The notes beneath the pieces were generated by a model. The model was not told where the DNA came from. It saw only the letters and a program-made list of their open reading frames with translations, and ran no database searches. From contig PHBC01000001.1 in assembly GCA_002840505.1 (NCBI GenBank), positions 767,738 through 831,737 on the forward strand: 64,000 nt of DNA, read 5' to 3'. The position numbers were made by a program, and so were the translations under genes. This document shows positions 9,363 through 19,561 of the stretch, piece by piece; positions within the stretch are counted from its first letter, which is position 1; each line of letters starts with the position of its first letter. Source of the DNA: Deltaproteobacteria bacterium HGW-Deltaproteobacteria-2. GTDB lineage: Bacteria; Desulfobacterota; Syntrophia; Syntrophales; Smithellaceae.

Positions 9363-10574
9363 TCATTTCCTGCGCAGGGGTTTTATGCCCTTAAGTTGAG
9401 CTTCGGAATCAATCAGGAAATTGGCCGAAGAGGCCACCTTTTCACCGGCTTTAATTCCACGCAGCACTTCTACCAAGCCATCCGCCCGCAGGCCAAGCTC
9501 TACTTCACGTGGTTCAAAGGCGCCTTCTCCTTTATCCACATAAACTACCTGCGATGTGCCGGTATCGATTACTGCTGACTCCGGAACGACAAGCTTTTGA
9601 CCAAGGCTTATCCTGATTTCCACATTCGTGAACATCTGGGGTTTCAACTGGCCTCCCGGATTGGGAATCATTAGGCGGATTTTCGCCGTCCTGGTATCCG
9701 CGGCAATTGTGGGATAAATATAATCAATCTTTGATGATAATTCTTTACCCGGAAAATAACTTAGGGTAATTTTGGCCGGCTGGCCGACTTTCACAAAAGG
9801 CATTTCGTATTCGTAAATATCAGCGATGATCCAGAGCGTGGAGAGATCGGCAATGTCAAAGAGCTTTTCTCCCGGCATAACTTTCATGCCCTGAACGGCC
9901 ATCTTCTGCGTAACAAACCCGCTGACAGGACTGTATAAAGTCAACGTACGGACAGGTTTACCTGACTGCTGGATTTGTTTGATCTGTTCTTCCGATATAT
10001 CCCAGAGCCGCAGCCTCTGTCTTGCCGCATCCAGAGCGGCGTCGGCATCCTTGGCCAGCATAAGGCTGAGCGTGTCATCTTTTTTCTTGTCATCCGGTTG
10101 TTTTGCCCATTTTAAAATTCCCAGGAATTCCTGTTGTGTCGCCAGAAGCTCCGGGCTGTAAATTTCCACCAGCGGATCTCCTTTTTTGACGTAGCGCCCT
10201 GTGTAATCTACGTGGAGCTTCTCAATCCAACCCTCAACCTTCGTATTGATAGTCGCCTGCTTGCGCTCATCAGCCTCAATCCGTCCCACGGTGCGGATGA
10301 CTTTCGGGATAGGTTTTAGGGAAGCCTTGACGGTCTTGACCCCGATTAGTTGCTGTTGTTCTGAAGAAATATCCACCTGAGGAGTTTCTTCTGTCATCTC
10401 TTCCGGTGGAGCCGGTTGCGGCGCTTGAGGTTTTACGGTCTTCTGTTTTTCCGCCGCCGGGGGCGGCATGGTATGTCCGGCATGCCCCTGGGCGTAAACG
10501 GCATTTGCCGTCATGAAGCTCATTAAAAATAACAAGCAGATAGCCGATACAGCGAGAAAATTCCGATCTTTCAT
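9363..10574 (-). CDS. cusB: CusB-type periplasmic adaptor of metal efflux RND system
   Basis: Membrane-fusion (adaptor) subunit of 403 residues that links the RND pump to the outer-membrane channel. A signal peptide is visible at residues 1-28 (hydrophobic core then NAVYAQ). A His/Met/Pro-rich linker follows (QGHAGHTMPPP), compatible with metal binding. Next comes the barrel-sandwich and hairpin region typical of HlyD/CusB adaptors (VEGWIEKLHVDYTGRYVKKG, then YSPELLATQQEFL). The C-terminal half holds the beta-barrel and membrane-proximal domains (VVPESAVIDTG). The start overlaps the end of the TolC-like gene by four bases, so the two are translationally coupled. The His-Met linker supports copper or silver as substrate, as inference. 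Confidence 0.9.
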   Translation of the reverse strand: MKDRNFLAVSAICLLFLMSFMTANAVYAQGHAGHTMPPPAAEKQKTVKPQAPQPAPPEEMTEETPQVDISSEQQQLIGVKTVKASLKPIPKVIRTVGRIEADERKQATINTKVEGWIEKLHVDYTGRYVKKGDPLVEIYSPELLATQQEFLGILKWAKQPDDKKKDDTLSLMLAKDADAALDAARQRLRLWDISEEQIKQIQQSGKPVRTLTLYSPVSGFVTQKMAVQGMKVMPGEKLFDIADLSTLWIIADIYEYEMPFVKVGQPAKITLSYFPGKELSSKIDYIYPTIAADTRTAKIRLMIPNPGGQLKPQMFTNVEIRISLGQKLVVPESAVIDTGTSQVVYVDKGEGAFEPREVELGLRADGLVEVLRGIKAGEKVASSANFLIDSEAQLKGIKPLRRK

Positions 10575-11851
10575 TTCTTTCCCCCTCCCGGCGCTGAATT
10601 CAGGCCTTGAGTAATTCCCTGAAGTCTCGCGATGGCTTTTTCTCTTTCCACAAATTGATTCCAGTATAGAATTTGATAATCCAACAGCGTCTTGAGACGG
10701 GAGATCACGACAATCAAATCCGTCCTCCCATTGGAGTATTCCGTCAGAGCCAGATCCACATCCTGTGTATTCTTGGGAATCAAACCGTTCGTATAAAGAT
10801 CCATCAGCTTTTCCGATGATCTGAGCATGGAAAAATTATCCTTTATCGCCGCCGCAATCATCAGCTTTACGGCCTCCAGTTCCTGTTTCGCCTGCGCATA
10901 AGACGCCTTCGCCTCGTAAACCGCCGGTTCCTGCTTCGTTTTGAAGAATATAGGAATGTTTATCGTTGCCGTCGCGCTCCACATATCTTTGAAATCACCT
11001 GAACGGTTGGAATATCCGGCGTTAATACTGAAATCCGGATAATACTCCTTCTGTGTCATGCGAATTTTGGTGTCGGCTGCCTCTATGATTTTATACCGTG
11101 CTTTTATTTCAGGAGAATTGCTCAGCGCTGTTTTCACGGCATCATCCGCATCGAGATAAAAAGGTTGATATACCGGATCTATGGGTCTTCCCAGAGGCGG
11201 TCCGTTTTCTCTCCCGATCGCGGCTTTCAGCATGGCTTCCAGCGACTGTATCTTCTGTTTGAACATCTCTTCTTTTTCCAGAAGCATGTATTTTTCCGTT
11301 TGCGCCATGAGGACTTCCTGCTGTATGGCTTTACCTGCCGCATAGCGGACCAGCGTCAGATCCTCTATTCTGAGAAACAGTTTCAGTTTGTCCTTGATGA
11401 GGTCAATATTCTTATAGGCCAGGAAGAGATCGAAATAAAGTTCTTTGACTCGTGCCACGGTTTTCAGTTTCAGAAGCTCATGCATGGCTTCCATGCTCTC
11501 GGCATCCCGCTGTACCATCTCCCCTTTCAACGCGCGCTTGCCGGGAAAAAGAAACTGCTGCGATGCCGAAAACATCCACTGGGAACCCTGTTCTTCGCCG
11601 TAGGTGTACTTGTCAAAGCCCTCGTTCTGATAGCCGACGGAAAACATAGGGTCAGGAAGACTCGCCGCCTGAGGAACACGATACCTGGCGGCCCCTATCT
11701 TCGAGAGCGAGGCTTGAATTTCAGGGCTGTTCTTCAAGGCCTCTTGCGTAAGATCAGAGAGCCTTAAATCCTGGGCAAAGGCAGACGTGCCCAGAAGAAA
11801 GACCGCGATTGTGAAAACAAATATGTGCGTAGTCTTAACTGACATCCACAT
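10571..11851 (-). CDS. TolC-family outer-membrane efflux channel (CusC-like)
   Basis: About 426 residues with an N-terminal signal peptide ending near SAFAQ. The body is long amphipathic helices with the TolC/OEP repeat layout: a first half around EALKNSPEIQASLSKIGAARYRVPQA, and a second, structurally similar half around ALSNSPEIKARYKIIEA. This gives the outer-membrane channel through which the CusBA-like pump expels metal. The start overlaps the end of the preceding YtkA-like gene by 17 bases, and its stop overlaps the adaptor start, so these three genes form one translationally linked block. A second in-frame Met lies two codons in and could be the true start. Confidence 0.88.
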   Translation of the reverse strand: MWMSVKTTHIFVFTIAVFLLGTSAFAQDLRLSDLTQEALKNSPEIQASLSKIGAARYRVPQAASLPDPMFSVGYQNEGFDKYTYGEEQGSQWMFSASQQFLFPGKRALKGEMVQRDAESMEAMHELLKLKTVARVKELYFDLFLAYKNIDLIKDKLKLFLRIEDLTLVRYAAGKAIQQEVLMAQTEKYMLLEKEEMFKQKIQSLEAMLKAAIGRENGPPLGRPIDPVYQPFYLDADDAVKTALSNSPEIKARYKIIEAADTKIRMTQKEYYPDFSINAGYSNRSGDFKDMWSATATINIPIFFKTKQEPAVYEAKASYAQAKQELEAVKLMIAAAIKDNFSMLRSSEKLMDLYTNGLIPKNTQDVDLALTEYSNGRTDLIVVISRLKTLLDYQILYWNQFVEREKAIARLQGITQGLNSAPGGGKK

Positions 11852-12224
11852 TGAGTTTTACCGCCTGTGTCTTTCCGGCACGCGTGATTTTGATATTAAC
11901 TGCCCAGGCTCCCGACATGGAAAAATTAACTCTTGCCATATACCGGCTACCGTTCAATTCGGCTTTTGCCTTGTAATTCATGGCCGGCATTCCGGGCATG
12001 GCCGGCATGCTGTAATCCACGGTCACCATGGCATCGGTTACATTGACCCCTTTGTCATCCTTGATGTTTATCTCCATCTTATTTGGACCGGTAATGGGCG
12101 GATTCTTGTCCAGCTTTACTTCAACCGTGTAGCCGCCGGCTTTTTTTATGACCGTGTAATCCTTCGCAAAGGCAAACCCTGCTGCAATTAATAATATGAT
12201 TAACGCCGTAGCAAATTTCTTCAT
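11835..12224 (-). CDS. YtkA/FixH-like periplasmic protein in metal efflux operon
   Basis: A 129-residue protein with a signal peptide (residues 1-20, ending AFAKDY) and one small beta-sandwich domain of YtkA/FixH type. It holds the Met-rich loop DYSMPAMPGMPAMNY and the sequence MSGAWAVNIKI. Proteins of this type are frequent companions of copper-handling and RND efflux genes. The clustered methionines would suit soft-metal (Cu+/Ag+) binding, which is inference. It overlaps the downstream TolC-like gene, placing it in the same transcript. A role as a periplasmic metal carrier that hands ions to the CusB-like adaptor is plausible but unproven. Confidence 0.72.
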   Translation of the reverse strand: MKKFATALIILLIAAGFAFAKDYTVIKKAGGYTVEVKLDKNPPITGPNKMEINIKDDKGVNVTDAMVTVDYSMPAMPGMPAMNYKAKAELNGSRYMARVNFSMSGAWAVNIKITRAGKTQAVKLNVDVS

Positions 12225-12293
12225 AATTTGTCTCCTTTCATTAATTTATCCAATATAATTAAATAATTTGTTCAATATCAAAAATATAATCAT

Positions 12294-12743
12294 CTATTTG
12301 GCAATGTCTATAGAGTCATTTATTTTTATTTCGCCGCCAGTCAGCACTTTGGCGAAAATTCCTTCTCTGGGCATGACGCAATCTCCGACTGTGTAAAATA
12401 TATTGCACCGGCTGTGGCATTCTTTGCCTATCTGAGTGACTTCCAGCAGAACTTCCTTCCCGACTTTTAACCGTGAGCCGATGGGTAGCGCTGGCAGATC
12501 AATGCCTTCAGTAGTGAGATTTTCCGCAAAATCACCATAGTTAACATCGAGTCCCTTGGCTCTGATTTTTTCTATACTTTCTTTGGCCAGGAGACTAACC
12601 TGTCTTATGATATCGGCTTGGGCGTGGGCGTCATTTTCGAGACCCAGGTTTTCCAGAAACAGACCGCAGTCGATATTGCTCTTTTTTTCACCTTTTTTCT
12701 GAGAAATATTTACCGCCAGAATTTTCCCACATATTTTTTTCAT
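12294..12743 (-). CDS. MOSC domain protein
   Basis: A 149-residue stand-alone MOSC domain (molybdenum-cofactor sulfurase C-terminal domain). Family features visible are the GLENDAHA region, the conserved NYGDFAENLTTEGIDL block, the GSRLKVGKEVLLEVTQIGKEC stretch (shown here only by its ends GSRLKVG and QIGKEC), and GIFAKVLTGG. MOSC domains bind sulfur carried on a cysteine and deliver it to metal-sulfur centres. The conserved Cys in IGKECHSRC is present. It lies between a TetR gene and the metal-efflux genes with short gaps (41 and 69 bp), so it is probably co-transcribed. Its link to metal resistance is unclear; it could equally belong to molybdopterin metabolism. Confidence 0.8.
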   Translation of the reverse strand: MKKICGKILAVNISQKKGEKKSNIDCGLFLENLGLENDAHAQADIIRQVSLLAKESIEKIRAKGLDVNYGDFAENLTTEGIDLPALPIGSRLKVGKEVLLEVTQIGKECHSRCNIFYTVGDCVMPREGIFAKVLTGGEIKINDSIDIAK

Positions 12744-12784
12744 CTTAAATTACCTACTCTAATGAGTCCTAAGTTGTTGTGTTT

Positions 12785-13501
12785 TTAGATTCCTATCTTT
12801 TCGTTCAGTGATAACCTTCTTTGTCTTGTTTTTTTATTTTTCTTTATAGAAGTCGTTTTGGAGGGAATGATCTTATTCATAAGAACATCGCGGGTAACTT
12901 CTTTGAATTTTTGCGCGGCTATTTCCACATCATCTTGTGCATCCACGATCAGGGGTCTTAATATTGTGTTCAAGAAATCTATTTGTTTATTGTATTCTTT
13001 TGTTCCATCGAAGGCCAGCGAATGGAAAGAAAGTCCGATAAAATATATGAATATGGAAAGGGCAAATTGCCGCGATATGTTAAGTCTCTCGGACACACCA
13101 CCTATATTAACGTCTGCAAAAACAGAATAAACGGCTTTCCACTGCTCGATATCCGTATTCCGAAAGTGGTCAATCGCAAGAAGCATGATGTTCTCATAAA
13201 ACTCACCTTTTTCTTTCAAGTAATCCACAACGATGTCAAAACGATCGTGGATTTTTTCGACAGAACTGGTCAGGCGGATATATTCGTCCACATTTTTATC
13301 ACCGATCCAGGCCATCATCGCTGCGAGAATGTCTTTCTTAGAGGGGAAATAATTATAGAGCGTTCCAGTGGACACATCTATCTCAGCGGCAAGTTGCCTC
13401 ATGTTTATATTGAAATAACCCCTACGGGTAAATAGGGATAAACTTTTTTCCAGAATCTTTTCCCGGTATTCATCATGATTAACAATCTTTGGCAAAGGCA
13501 A
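12785..13501 (-). CDS. TetR-family transcriptional regulator
   Basis: A 238-residue regulator. The N-terminal TetR helix-turn-helix is clear at about residues 10-55: FTRRGYFNINMRQLAAE, then DVSTGTLYNYFPSKKDIL. The C-terminal ligand-binding part (residues 60-200) is helical and unlike any subfamily recognised by eye. The tail is very basic (SIKKNKKTRQRRLS). It lies 40 bp after metW and 41 bp before the MOSC gene, directly upstream of the efflux cluster, and is the most likely local repressor of that cluster. No operator could be picked out in the short gaps on either side. Confidence 0.88.
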   Translation of the reverse strand: MPLPKIVNHDEYREKILEKSLSLFTRRGYFNINMRQLAAEIDVSTGTLYNYFPSKKDILAAMMAWIGDKNVDEYIRLTSSVEKIHDRFDIVVDYLKEKGEFYENIMLLAIDHFRNTDIEQWKAVYSVFADVNIGGVSERLNISRQFALSIFIYFIGLSFHSLAFDGTKEYNKQIDFLNTILRPLIVDAQDDVEIAAQKFKEVTRDVLMNKIIPSKTTSIKKNKKTRQRRLSLNEKIGI

Positions 13502-13541
13502 CTCCTCTTTTTAAATTAAATTTTATTCAGTTCATTCCATT

Positions 13542-14153
13542 TCATTTTACTTGACTCTTCCTATTCGTTAAAACGAAAATGGCATTCAAGGCCAATAGAT
13601 TCGGCCAAAGATGCACAATTTTTTTTTCTCTCAGATAATGGGCTTCCACGATCCGGATATTTTTTTCTACACAAAAGTTTTTGAAATCTGTGATACTTAA
13701 AAAGCGAACGTTCGGTGTATCAAACCACAGATAAGGCAAAGATCCTGTAATAGGTGACTTCCCCTTGAAAAACAGCATAAGCCGCGATTTGATGTAGGCA
13801 AAATTGGGGAACCCGACAATGACCTTGTTGCCGATACGCAGGGCTTCCTGAATGACTAAATCGACTTTTTTTACTTCCTGCATGCTCTGGTTCAAAATAA
13901 CATAATCGAAAGAATTATCCGGATATTCCAGTAAACTGTTTTCAATATCATCCTGAAAAACACTTAATCCCTTCCTGACACACTCCTGAATTGCTTTATC
14001 ATTCAGTTCAATCCCTTGAGCCTTGATGCGCTTATCCCGGACAAGAGGATAGAGAAGTTCCCCTTCGCCGCATCCTAGGTCTAAAACGCGCGCATCGGGT
14101 TCAATAATCGAATAAATGATTTGATGATCAAGATTAATACTATTAGATTCCAT
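13542..14153 (-). CDS. metW: MetW, partner of homoserine O-acetyltransferase
   Basis: A 203-residue class I SAM-dependent methyltransferase-like protein of the MetW family, with glycine loop [15 protein letters not shown] and the MetW-typical ending with [12 protein letters not shown]. MetW is found beside metX in many proteobacteria and is needed for, or boosts, MetX activity in methionine synthesis. The start overlaps the end of metX by 11 bases, indicating translational coupling in the order metX-metW. Confidence 0.93.
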   Translation of the reverse strand: MESNSINLDHQIIYSIIEPDARVLDLGCGEGELLYPLVRDKRIKAQGIELNDKAIQECVRKGLSVFQDDIENSLLEYPDNSFDYVILNQSMQEVKKVDLVIQEALRIGNKVIVGFPNFAYIKSRLMLFFKGKSPITGSLPYLWFDTPNVRFLSITDFKNFCVEKNIRIVEAHYLREKKIVHLWPNLLALNAIFVLTNRKSQVK

Positions 14154-15315
14154 AATTGCCCGTTACCAGATATCCGTTAAATGTCTTGTCGAGAAAATGT
14201 TTGATCAGCGTTGTCTGTTCATCCACTTCAATAAGAAAAGCGTCATGACCGTAACTGGACGTCAACTCGCAATATGTAGCATCAACATGCCTCCTTTTTA
14301 ATGCGCGTACTATTTCCTGCGACTGGTGGGATGGATAAAGCCAGTCGGACTTAAAGGAAATGATTAGGAAGCGAGTGTTAATGGTCTTTCCGTGAGGGAT
14401 GAGTTTTCCTCCAGACAGATCAAAGTAATCTATCGCTTTTGTAATATAGAGATAAGAATTGGCATCGAAGCGCTTCACAAAATTAGCTCCCCTATAGCGC
14501 AGATAACCTTCCACTTCAAAATCAGCGTCAAATCCGAAGCTGAACTTATCGTTCTTCAACCGCCGGGAAAATTTTTCTTCCATGGATTGATCACTCATGA
14601 AAGTGATGTGGCCAATCATGCGGGCAACCGACAGTCCCTTCTCTGGCTGACCATATTCATAGTAATTCCCTTCACGCCATGCCGGATCAGCCATGATGGA
14701 CTGCCGGACAACTTCGTTGAAAGCAATCTGCTGGGGAGAGTGTTTCAGTGCCGTCGCAATAGGAATGGCCGATCGCACCCGCTCGGAATAGGAGGCAACC
14801 CATTGGAGTACCTGCATACCTCCCATGGAAGCACCGGCAACGCACAACAGTTTATCGATACCTAAAAAATCGATGAGATGCCGCTGAGCGTGGACCATAT
14901 CGGCCACAGTTATAAACGGAAAATCCAGCGCATAAGGTTTTCCCGTAGCAGGATTCAGAGAAGACGGGCCCGTAGAACCTTTGCAACCGCCGACGACGTT
15001 TGAGCAGATGATGAAGTACCGGTTTGTATCAAAGGCCTTGCCCGGTCCGATCATATTATCCCACCATCCCGGATCATCCTGTCCACGATGAACGCCTGCC
15101 GCGTGGGCATCGCCGGAAAGCGCGTGCAGCACCAGGATTCCATTCGATTTATCCTTGTTCAATTTTCCGTATGTTTCATAAGCAAGGGTGATCGGCCCCA
15201 GTTTATCTCCGCTTTCAAATTTATATTCCCTGCCCGGCTCGGCAAAGGTGTAATACTGCGTTTCTACAACGCCAACCGATTCACCATATATTTTTTCGTT
15301 TCTCGTTTTCTTCAT
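14143..15315 (-). CDS. metX: homoserine O-acetyltransferase
   Basis: Alpha/beta-hydrolase-fold acyltransferase that acylates homoserine at the first committed step of methionine synthesis. Seen are the oxyanion/entry motif [28 protein letters not shown], nucleophile elbow [10 protein letters not shown], the acid of the triad in [10 protein letters not shown], and the base in [11 protein letters not shown]. It is about 390 residues, as usual. The frame also opens at TTG 15324. ATG 15315 is taken here, though GAGAGG upstream sits closer to the TTG, so the start is uncertain by three codons. The 98-bp gap upstream is filled by a GGGAGGG-type palindrome. It lies downstream of metY and cysK and overlaps metW. 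The acyl donor (acetyl versus succinyl) cannot be told from sequence alone; the neighbouring O-acetylhomoserine sulfhydrylase supports acetyl. Confidence 0.95.
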   Translation of the reverse strand: MKKTRNEKIYGESVGVVETQYYTFAEPGREYKFESGDKLGPITLAYETYGKLNKDKSNGILVLHALSGDAHAAGVHRGQDDPGWWDNMIGPGKAFDTNRYFIICSNVVGGCKGSTGPSSLNPATGKPYALDFPFITVADMVHAQRHLIDFLGIDKLLCVAGASMGGMQVLQWVASYSERVRSAIPIATALKHSPQQIAFNEVVRQSIMADPAWREGNYYEYGQPEKGLSVARMIGHITFMSDQSMEEKFSRRLKNDKFSFGFDADFEVEGYLRYRGANFVKRFDANSYLYITKAIDYFDLSGGKLIPHGKTINTRFLIISFKSDWLYPSHQSQEIVRALKRRHVDATYCELTSSYGHDAFLIEVDEQTTLIKHFLDKTFNGYLVTGNYGI

Positions 15316-15324
15316 AATTATCAA

Positions 15325-15392
15325 TCATCCTCTCCCCTCAAGGGAGGTGAACTTTTCCCTCCCCTGGCGGGAGGGATGAAAGGGAGGGGGTA
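15325..15392. repeat. GGGAGGG-type double-hairpin repeat
   Basis: Lies between cysK and metX. The first hairpin is TCTCCC (15331-15336) with GGGAGG (15342-15347) around loop CTCAA. The second is TCCCTCCC (15356-15363) with GGGAGGGA (15369-15376) around loop CTGGC, followed by TGAAAGGGAGGGGG. It is the same sequence class as the inverted repeats flanking the DUF559 gene at 51.4-51.8 kb and related to the element at 9.24 kb. Part of it supplies the A/G-rich sequence just ahead of metX. Confidence 0.75.
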
Positions 15393-15413
15393 TGTTCGTA
15401 GTAAAAACCCTTA

Positions 15414-16340
15414 CTATTTCTGAAACAGCCACGTTGACAAATACCTTTCCCCGCTGTCCGGCAAAAGAGCGACTATCATTTTACCTTCAGCCTCCTTGCG
15501 TTTTGCCACTTCCAGGGCAGCCCAGAGAGCAGCACCGCTGGATATCCCCACGAGGATTCCCTCTTCCTTCGCCAGTCGCCTGGCCATCTCTCCGGCATTT
15601 TCATGGACAACCTGGATAATTTCATCAATCACGTCTCTGTTCAACACATCCGGTACAAATCCGGCGCCAATGCCCTGAATTTTGTGAGGCCCGGGTTTTC
15701 CGCCGGATAGAACCGGGGAATCTGTTGGTTCCACAGCAATTATCTTCACGGAAGGATTTTTCTTTTTCAATACCTCTCCGATACCGGTAATCGTCCCGCC
15801 GGTTCCGACTCCTGCAATAAAATAATTAACTTTCCCGTCCGTATCATTCCATAACTCCTGGGCCGTCGTCCGGCGGTGTATCTCTGGATTGGCCGGGTTT
15901 TTAAACTGCTGAGGCATGAAACTGTTTTTATAGCTTGCAGCCAGTTCTTCCGCCTTTGCAATGGCTCCTTTCATGCCCTTGGCTCCTTCCGTTAGAACGA
16001 GCTCTGCCCCCAGAATACTCAAAAGATGTCTACGCTCCATGCTCATTGTATCGGGCATTGTGAGGACAAGCCTATAACCTTTTGCCGCGCAGACAAAGGC
16101 AAGGGCAATCCCTGTATTGCCGCTAGTCGGTTCGATGATCACCGTATCTTTGCTGATAAGCCCCGCTGTTTCCGCCGCCTCAATCATGGCAACACCGATT
16201 CTATCTTTCACGCTGGAAAGAGGATTGAAGGATTCGATTTTTACAAGAATCTCAACGTTCAATCCTTCCTGTATTCTATTGAGACGCACCAGAGGTGTGC
16301 CTCCGACTGTTTTGGTAATATCTTCAAATATTCTAGCCAT
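15414..16340 (-). CDS. cysK: cysteine synthase A (O-acetylserine sulfhydrylase)
   Basis: PLP-dependent enzyme of 308 residues that makes cysteine from O-acetylserine and sulfide. Motifs: PLP lysine in [11 protein letters not shown], asparagine loop [11 protein letters not shown], phosphate-binding glycine loop [10 protein letters not shown], and the C-terminal [11 protein letters not shown]. It follows metY by 15 bp on the same strand, so the two are co-transcribed. An Rrf2-type regulator stands at the head of this run, which fits sulfur-responsive control. Confidence 0.97.
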   Translation of the reverse strand: MARIFEDITKTVGGTPLVRLNRIQEGLNVEILVKIESFNPLSSVKDRIGVAMIEAAETAGLISKDTVIIEPTSGNTGIALAFVCAAKGYRLVLTMPDTMSMERRHLLSILGAELVLTEGAKGMKGAIAKAEELAASYKNSFMPQQFKNPANPEIHRRTTAQELWNDTDGKVNYFIAGVGTGGTITGIGEVLKKKNPSVKIIAVEPTDSPVLSGGKPGPHKIQGIGAGFVPDVLNRDVIDEIIQVVHENAGEMARRLAKEEGILVGISSGAALWAALEVAKRKEAEGKMIVALLPDSGERYLSTWLFQK

Positions 16341-16355
16341 AATAATCTCCTTAAA

Positions 16356-17825
<1,470 letters not shown>

Positions 17826-18884
17826 CTACTTTCCATGCAAAACCTCTTCTATTGTTCCACCGCCCAGTACGCGGTCATTTTCATAAAAAACCACCGACTG
17901 GCCGGGGGTGATAGCTTCCTGCTCTTCAGCAAAGATTACTCTCAGTCTGCCGTTTTTGGTAGTTACTTCGCAAAGCGCCTCTTTTTTCCGGTATCTGATC
18001 TTCGCATACAATTGCTTGGGCCAATCCCGCACCAGTATATTTACATCGCTGGCCAGAAGCCCTTTTGCCATTAAGTCTTTCTTTTCACCAACAACAATAA
18101 GATTTTTATCGGAATCAATTGATACAACATACAGCGGCGTTGTATGACTTATACCCAAACCTCCCCGCTGTCCGATAGTATGAAATATAATTCCCCGATG
18201 CTTCCCCAGAACCTTTCCCTGCATATCCACAATCGGACCCGGTTCTAATTTCCGCACCCTTCCTAACAGAAACTCCTGATAATTTTTCTGTGTTACAAAA
18301 CAAATATCCTGACTCTCCTGTTTTTCCGCAACAGGCAGGAGTGCTTTTTTCGCTACCTCCCTTACTTCCTCTTTGCTCAGAGAAGCGAGGGGGAAAAGTA
18401 TGTTACCAAATCCATCATAAGGAATGGCGTAAAGAAAATATGTCTGATCTTTTTTTCGGTCTTTCGGCCTTTTCAGACAATAACCATCTTCATTTTGTTC
18501 AATGAACGCGTAATGACCGGTTGCCAGAAAATCAAACCCGAGCCCTTTCGCCTTTTTCAGAAGACTCCCGAATTTCAGGTAACGGTTGCATTCGACGCAG
18601 GGGTTTGGTGTTCTTCCTTTCTGATATTCGCTGATAAATTTTGCGATGACCTTATCTTCGAGTTGGGCCGCATAATCAAAAACATAGTGAGGAATTTTCA
18701 GCCGATCGCAGACTCTTTTGGCGTCATCGATCGCGGTGACACCGCAACACTTCGCTTCATCTTCCGTTGAGATGCCTAAACACATTGTTACGCCGGCGAC
18801 ATCGTAGCCTTCATTTTTGAGCAGCATGGCCGCAACTGACGAATCAACACCGCCGCTCATCGCTACCAAAACTTTTTTACTCAT
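17826..18884 (-). CDS. mnmA: tRNA-specific 2-thiouridylase MnmA
   Basis: A 352-residue ATP-dependent enzyme that places sulfur at U34 of tRNA Lys/Glu/Gln. Visible are the PP-loop [10 protein letters not shown], a cysteine-rich segment EAKCCGV, the tRNA-binding and catalytic cysteines in NPCVECNRYLKFG and SQDICFV, and the conserved HTIGQRGGLGIS. It lies 33 bp downstream of the Rrf2 regulator gene. Rrf2-mnmA adjacency, usually with cysteine desulfurase genes, is common; no desulfurase (iscS/nifS) is present here. Confidence 0.97.
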   Translation of the reverse strand: MSKKVLVAMSGGVDSSVAAMLLKNEGYDVAGVTMCLGISTEDEAKCCGVTAIDDAKRVCDRLKIPHYVFDYAAQLEDKVIAKFISEYQKGRTPNPCVECNRYLKFGSLLKKAKGLGFDFLATGHYAFIEQNEDGYCLKRPKDRKKDQTYFLYAIPYDGFGNILFPLASLSKEEVREVAKKALLPVAEKQESQDICFVTQKNYQEFLLGRVRKLEPGPIVDMQGKVLGKHRGIIFHTIGQRGGLGISHTTPLYVVSIDSDKNLIVVGEKKDLMAKGLLASDVNILVRDWPKQLYAKIRYRKKEALCEVTTKNGRLRVIFAEEQEAITPGQSVVFYENDRVLGGGTIEEVLHGK

Positions 18885-18917
18885 TTACTTTGATCGCTCC
18901 CTTCTAAATTTTCCTGA

Positions 18918-19355
18918 TTATATAGACGGACTTATCGCCTGCTCTTTTTTCTCATTATTCATGACAACTAACTGTTCCAGCGTAATTGAGTTTAATATTT
19001 CCGATATCTTGCCGCCCAGCATGGTCCAGATATCACGACTGGCACAGGTGCTAACTCTGGGGCAGGCCTTGGGGTTTTTTACACAATCAACCAGACAATC
19101 TCCTTCGAATACATCAACAATATTTTTCAAGGTTATCTGCGATGGAGCTTTGGCCAGCGTATAACCTCCGGATGATCCCCTCACAGAATTAATCAGACCA
19201 ACCCCTTTGAGCGGAATTATTATAAGGCTCAGATATTTTTCAGAAATTTCCTCCTCACGGGCAATATCTTTTAGAAATGTATTACCCCTTCCGTAATTTC
19301 TGGCCAAAGCCAGCATTAATCTCAGCCCGTAGCGTGATCGCGTAGAAAGTTTCAT
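18918..19355 (-). CDS. Rrf2-family transcriptional regulator
   Basis: A 145-residue winged-helix regulator of the IscR/CymR family. The N-terminus MKLSTRSRYGLRLMLALA is the family signature, followed by the recognition helix region (ISEKYLSLIIIPLKGVGLI) and wing GSSGGYTLAK. Three cysteines follow the pattern C-x6-C-x5-C in CVKNPKACPRVSTC, as in Fe-S-binding members, so it may sense iron-sulfur status. Its position at the head of mnmA and the cysteine/methionine genes would also fit a CymR-like role in sulfur metabolism. A perfect inverted repeat in its own promoter suggests autoregulation. Confidence 0.92.
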   Translation of the reverse strand: MKLSTRSRYGLRLMLALARNYGRGNTFLKDIAREEEISEKYLSLIIIPLKGVGLINSVRGSSGGYTLAKAPSQITLKNIVDVFEGDCLVDCVKNPKACPRVSTCASRDIWTMLGGKISEILNSITLEQLVVMNNEKKEQAISPSI

Positions 19356-19379
19356 AAATTCAATTCCTTACAATTCACT

Positions 19380-19430
19380 ATCAATACTATTGATTTACTA
19401 GTAATTAAACTAACAGAGTTAATTTGTCAA
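19380..19430 (-). promoter_or_regulatory. promoter and palindromic operator of the Rrf2 gene
   Basis: On the minus strand, TTGACA (19425-19430) and TAATTA (19402-19407) are spaced by 17 bp. Just downstream of the -10 lies a perfect 15-bp inverted repeat, ATCAATA-N-TATTGAT (19380-19394). A palindrome over the transcription start, next to an autoregulatory-type gene, is a good operator candidate for the Rrf2 protein. Confidence 0.6.
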
Positions 19431-19561
19431 GAAAAAGTTTTTATTGATTATGTAAATTACAATTAATCTTAATTTTAATAATTAAGTTCGTTGCCTCAAG
19501 AATTTAGACATTCAAGGGAAATACTCTTGTGAATTATCGGATATGCGAGTCTGTTCAATTC

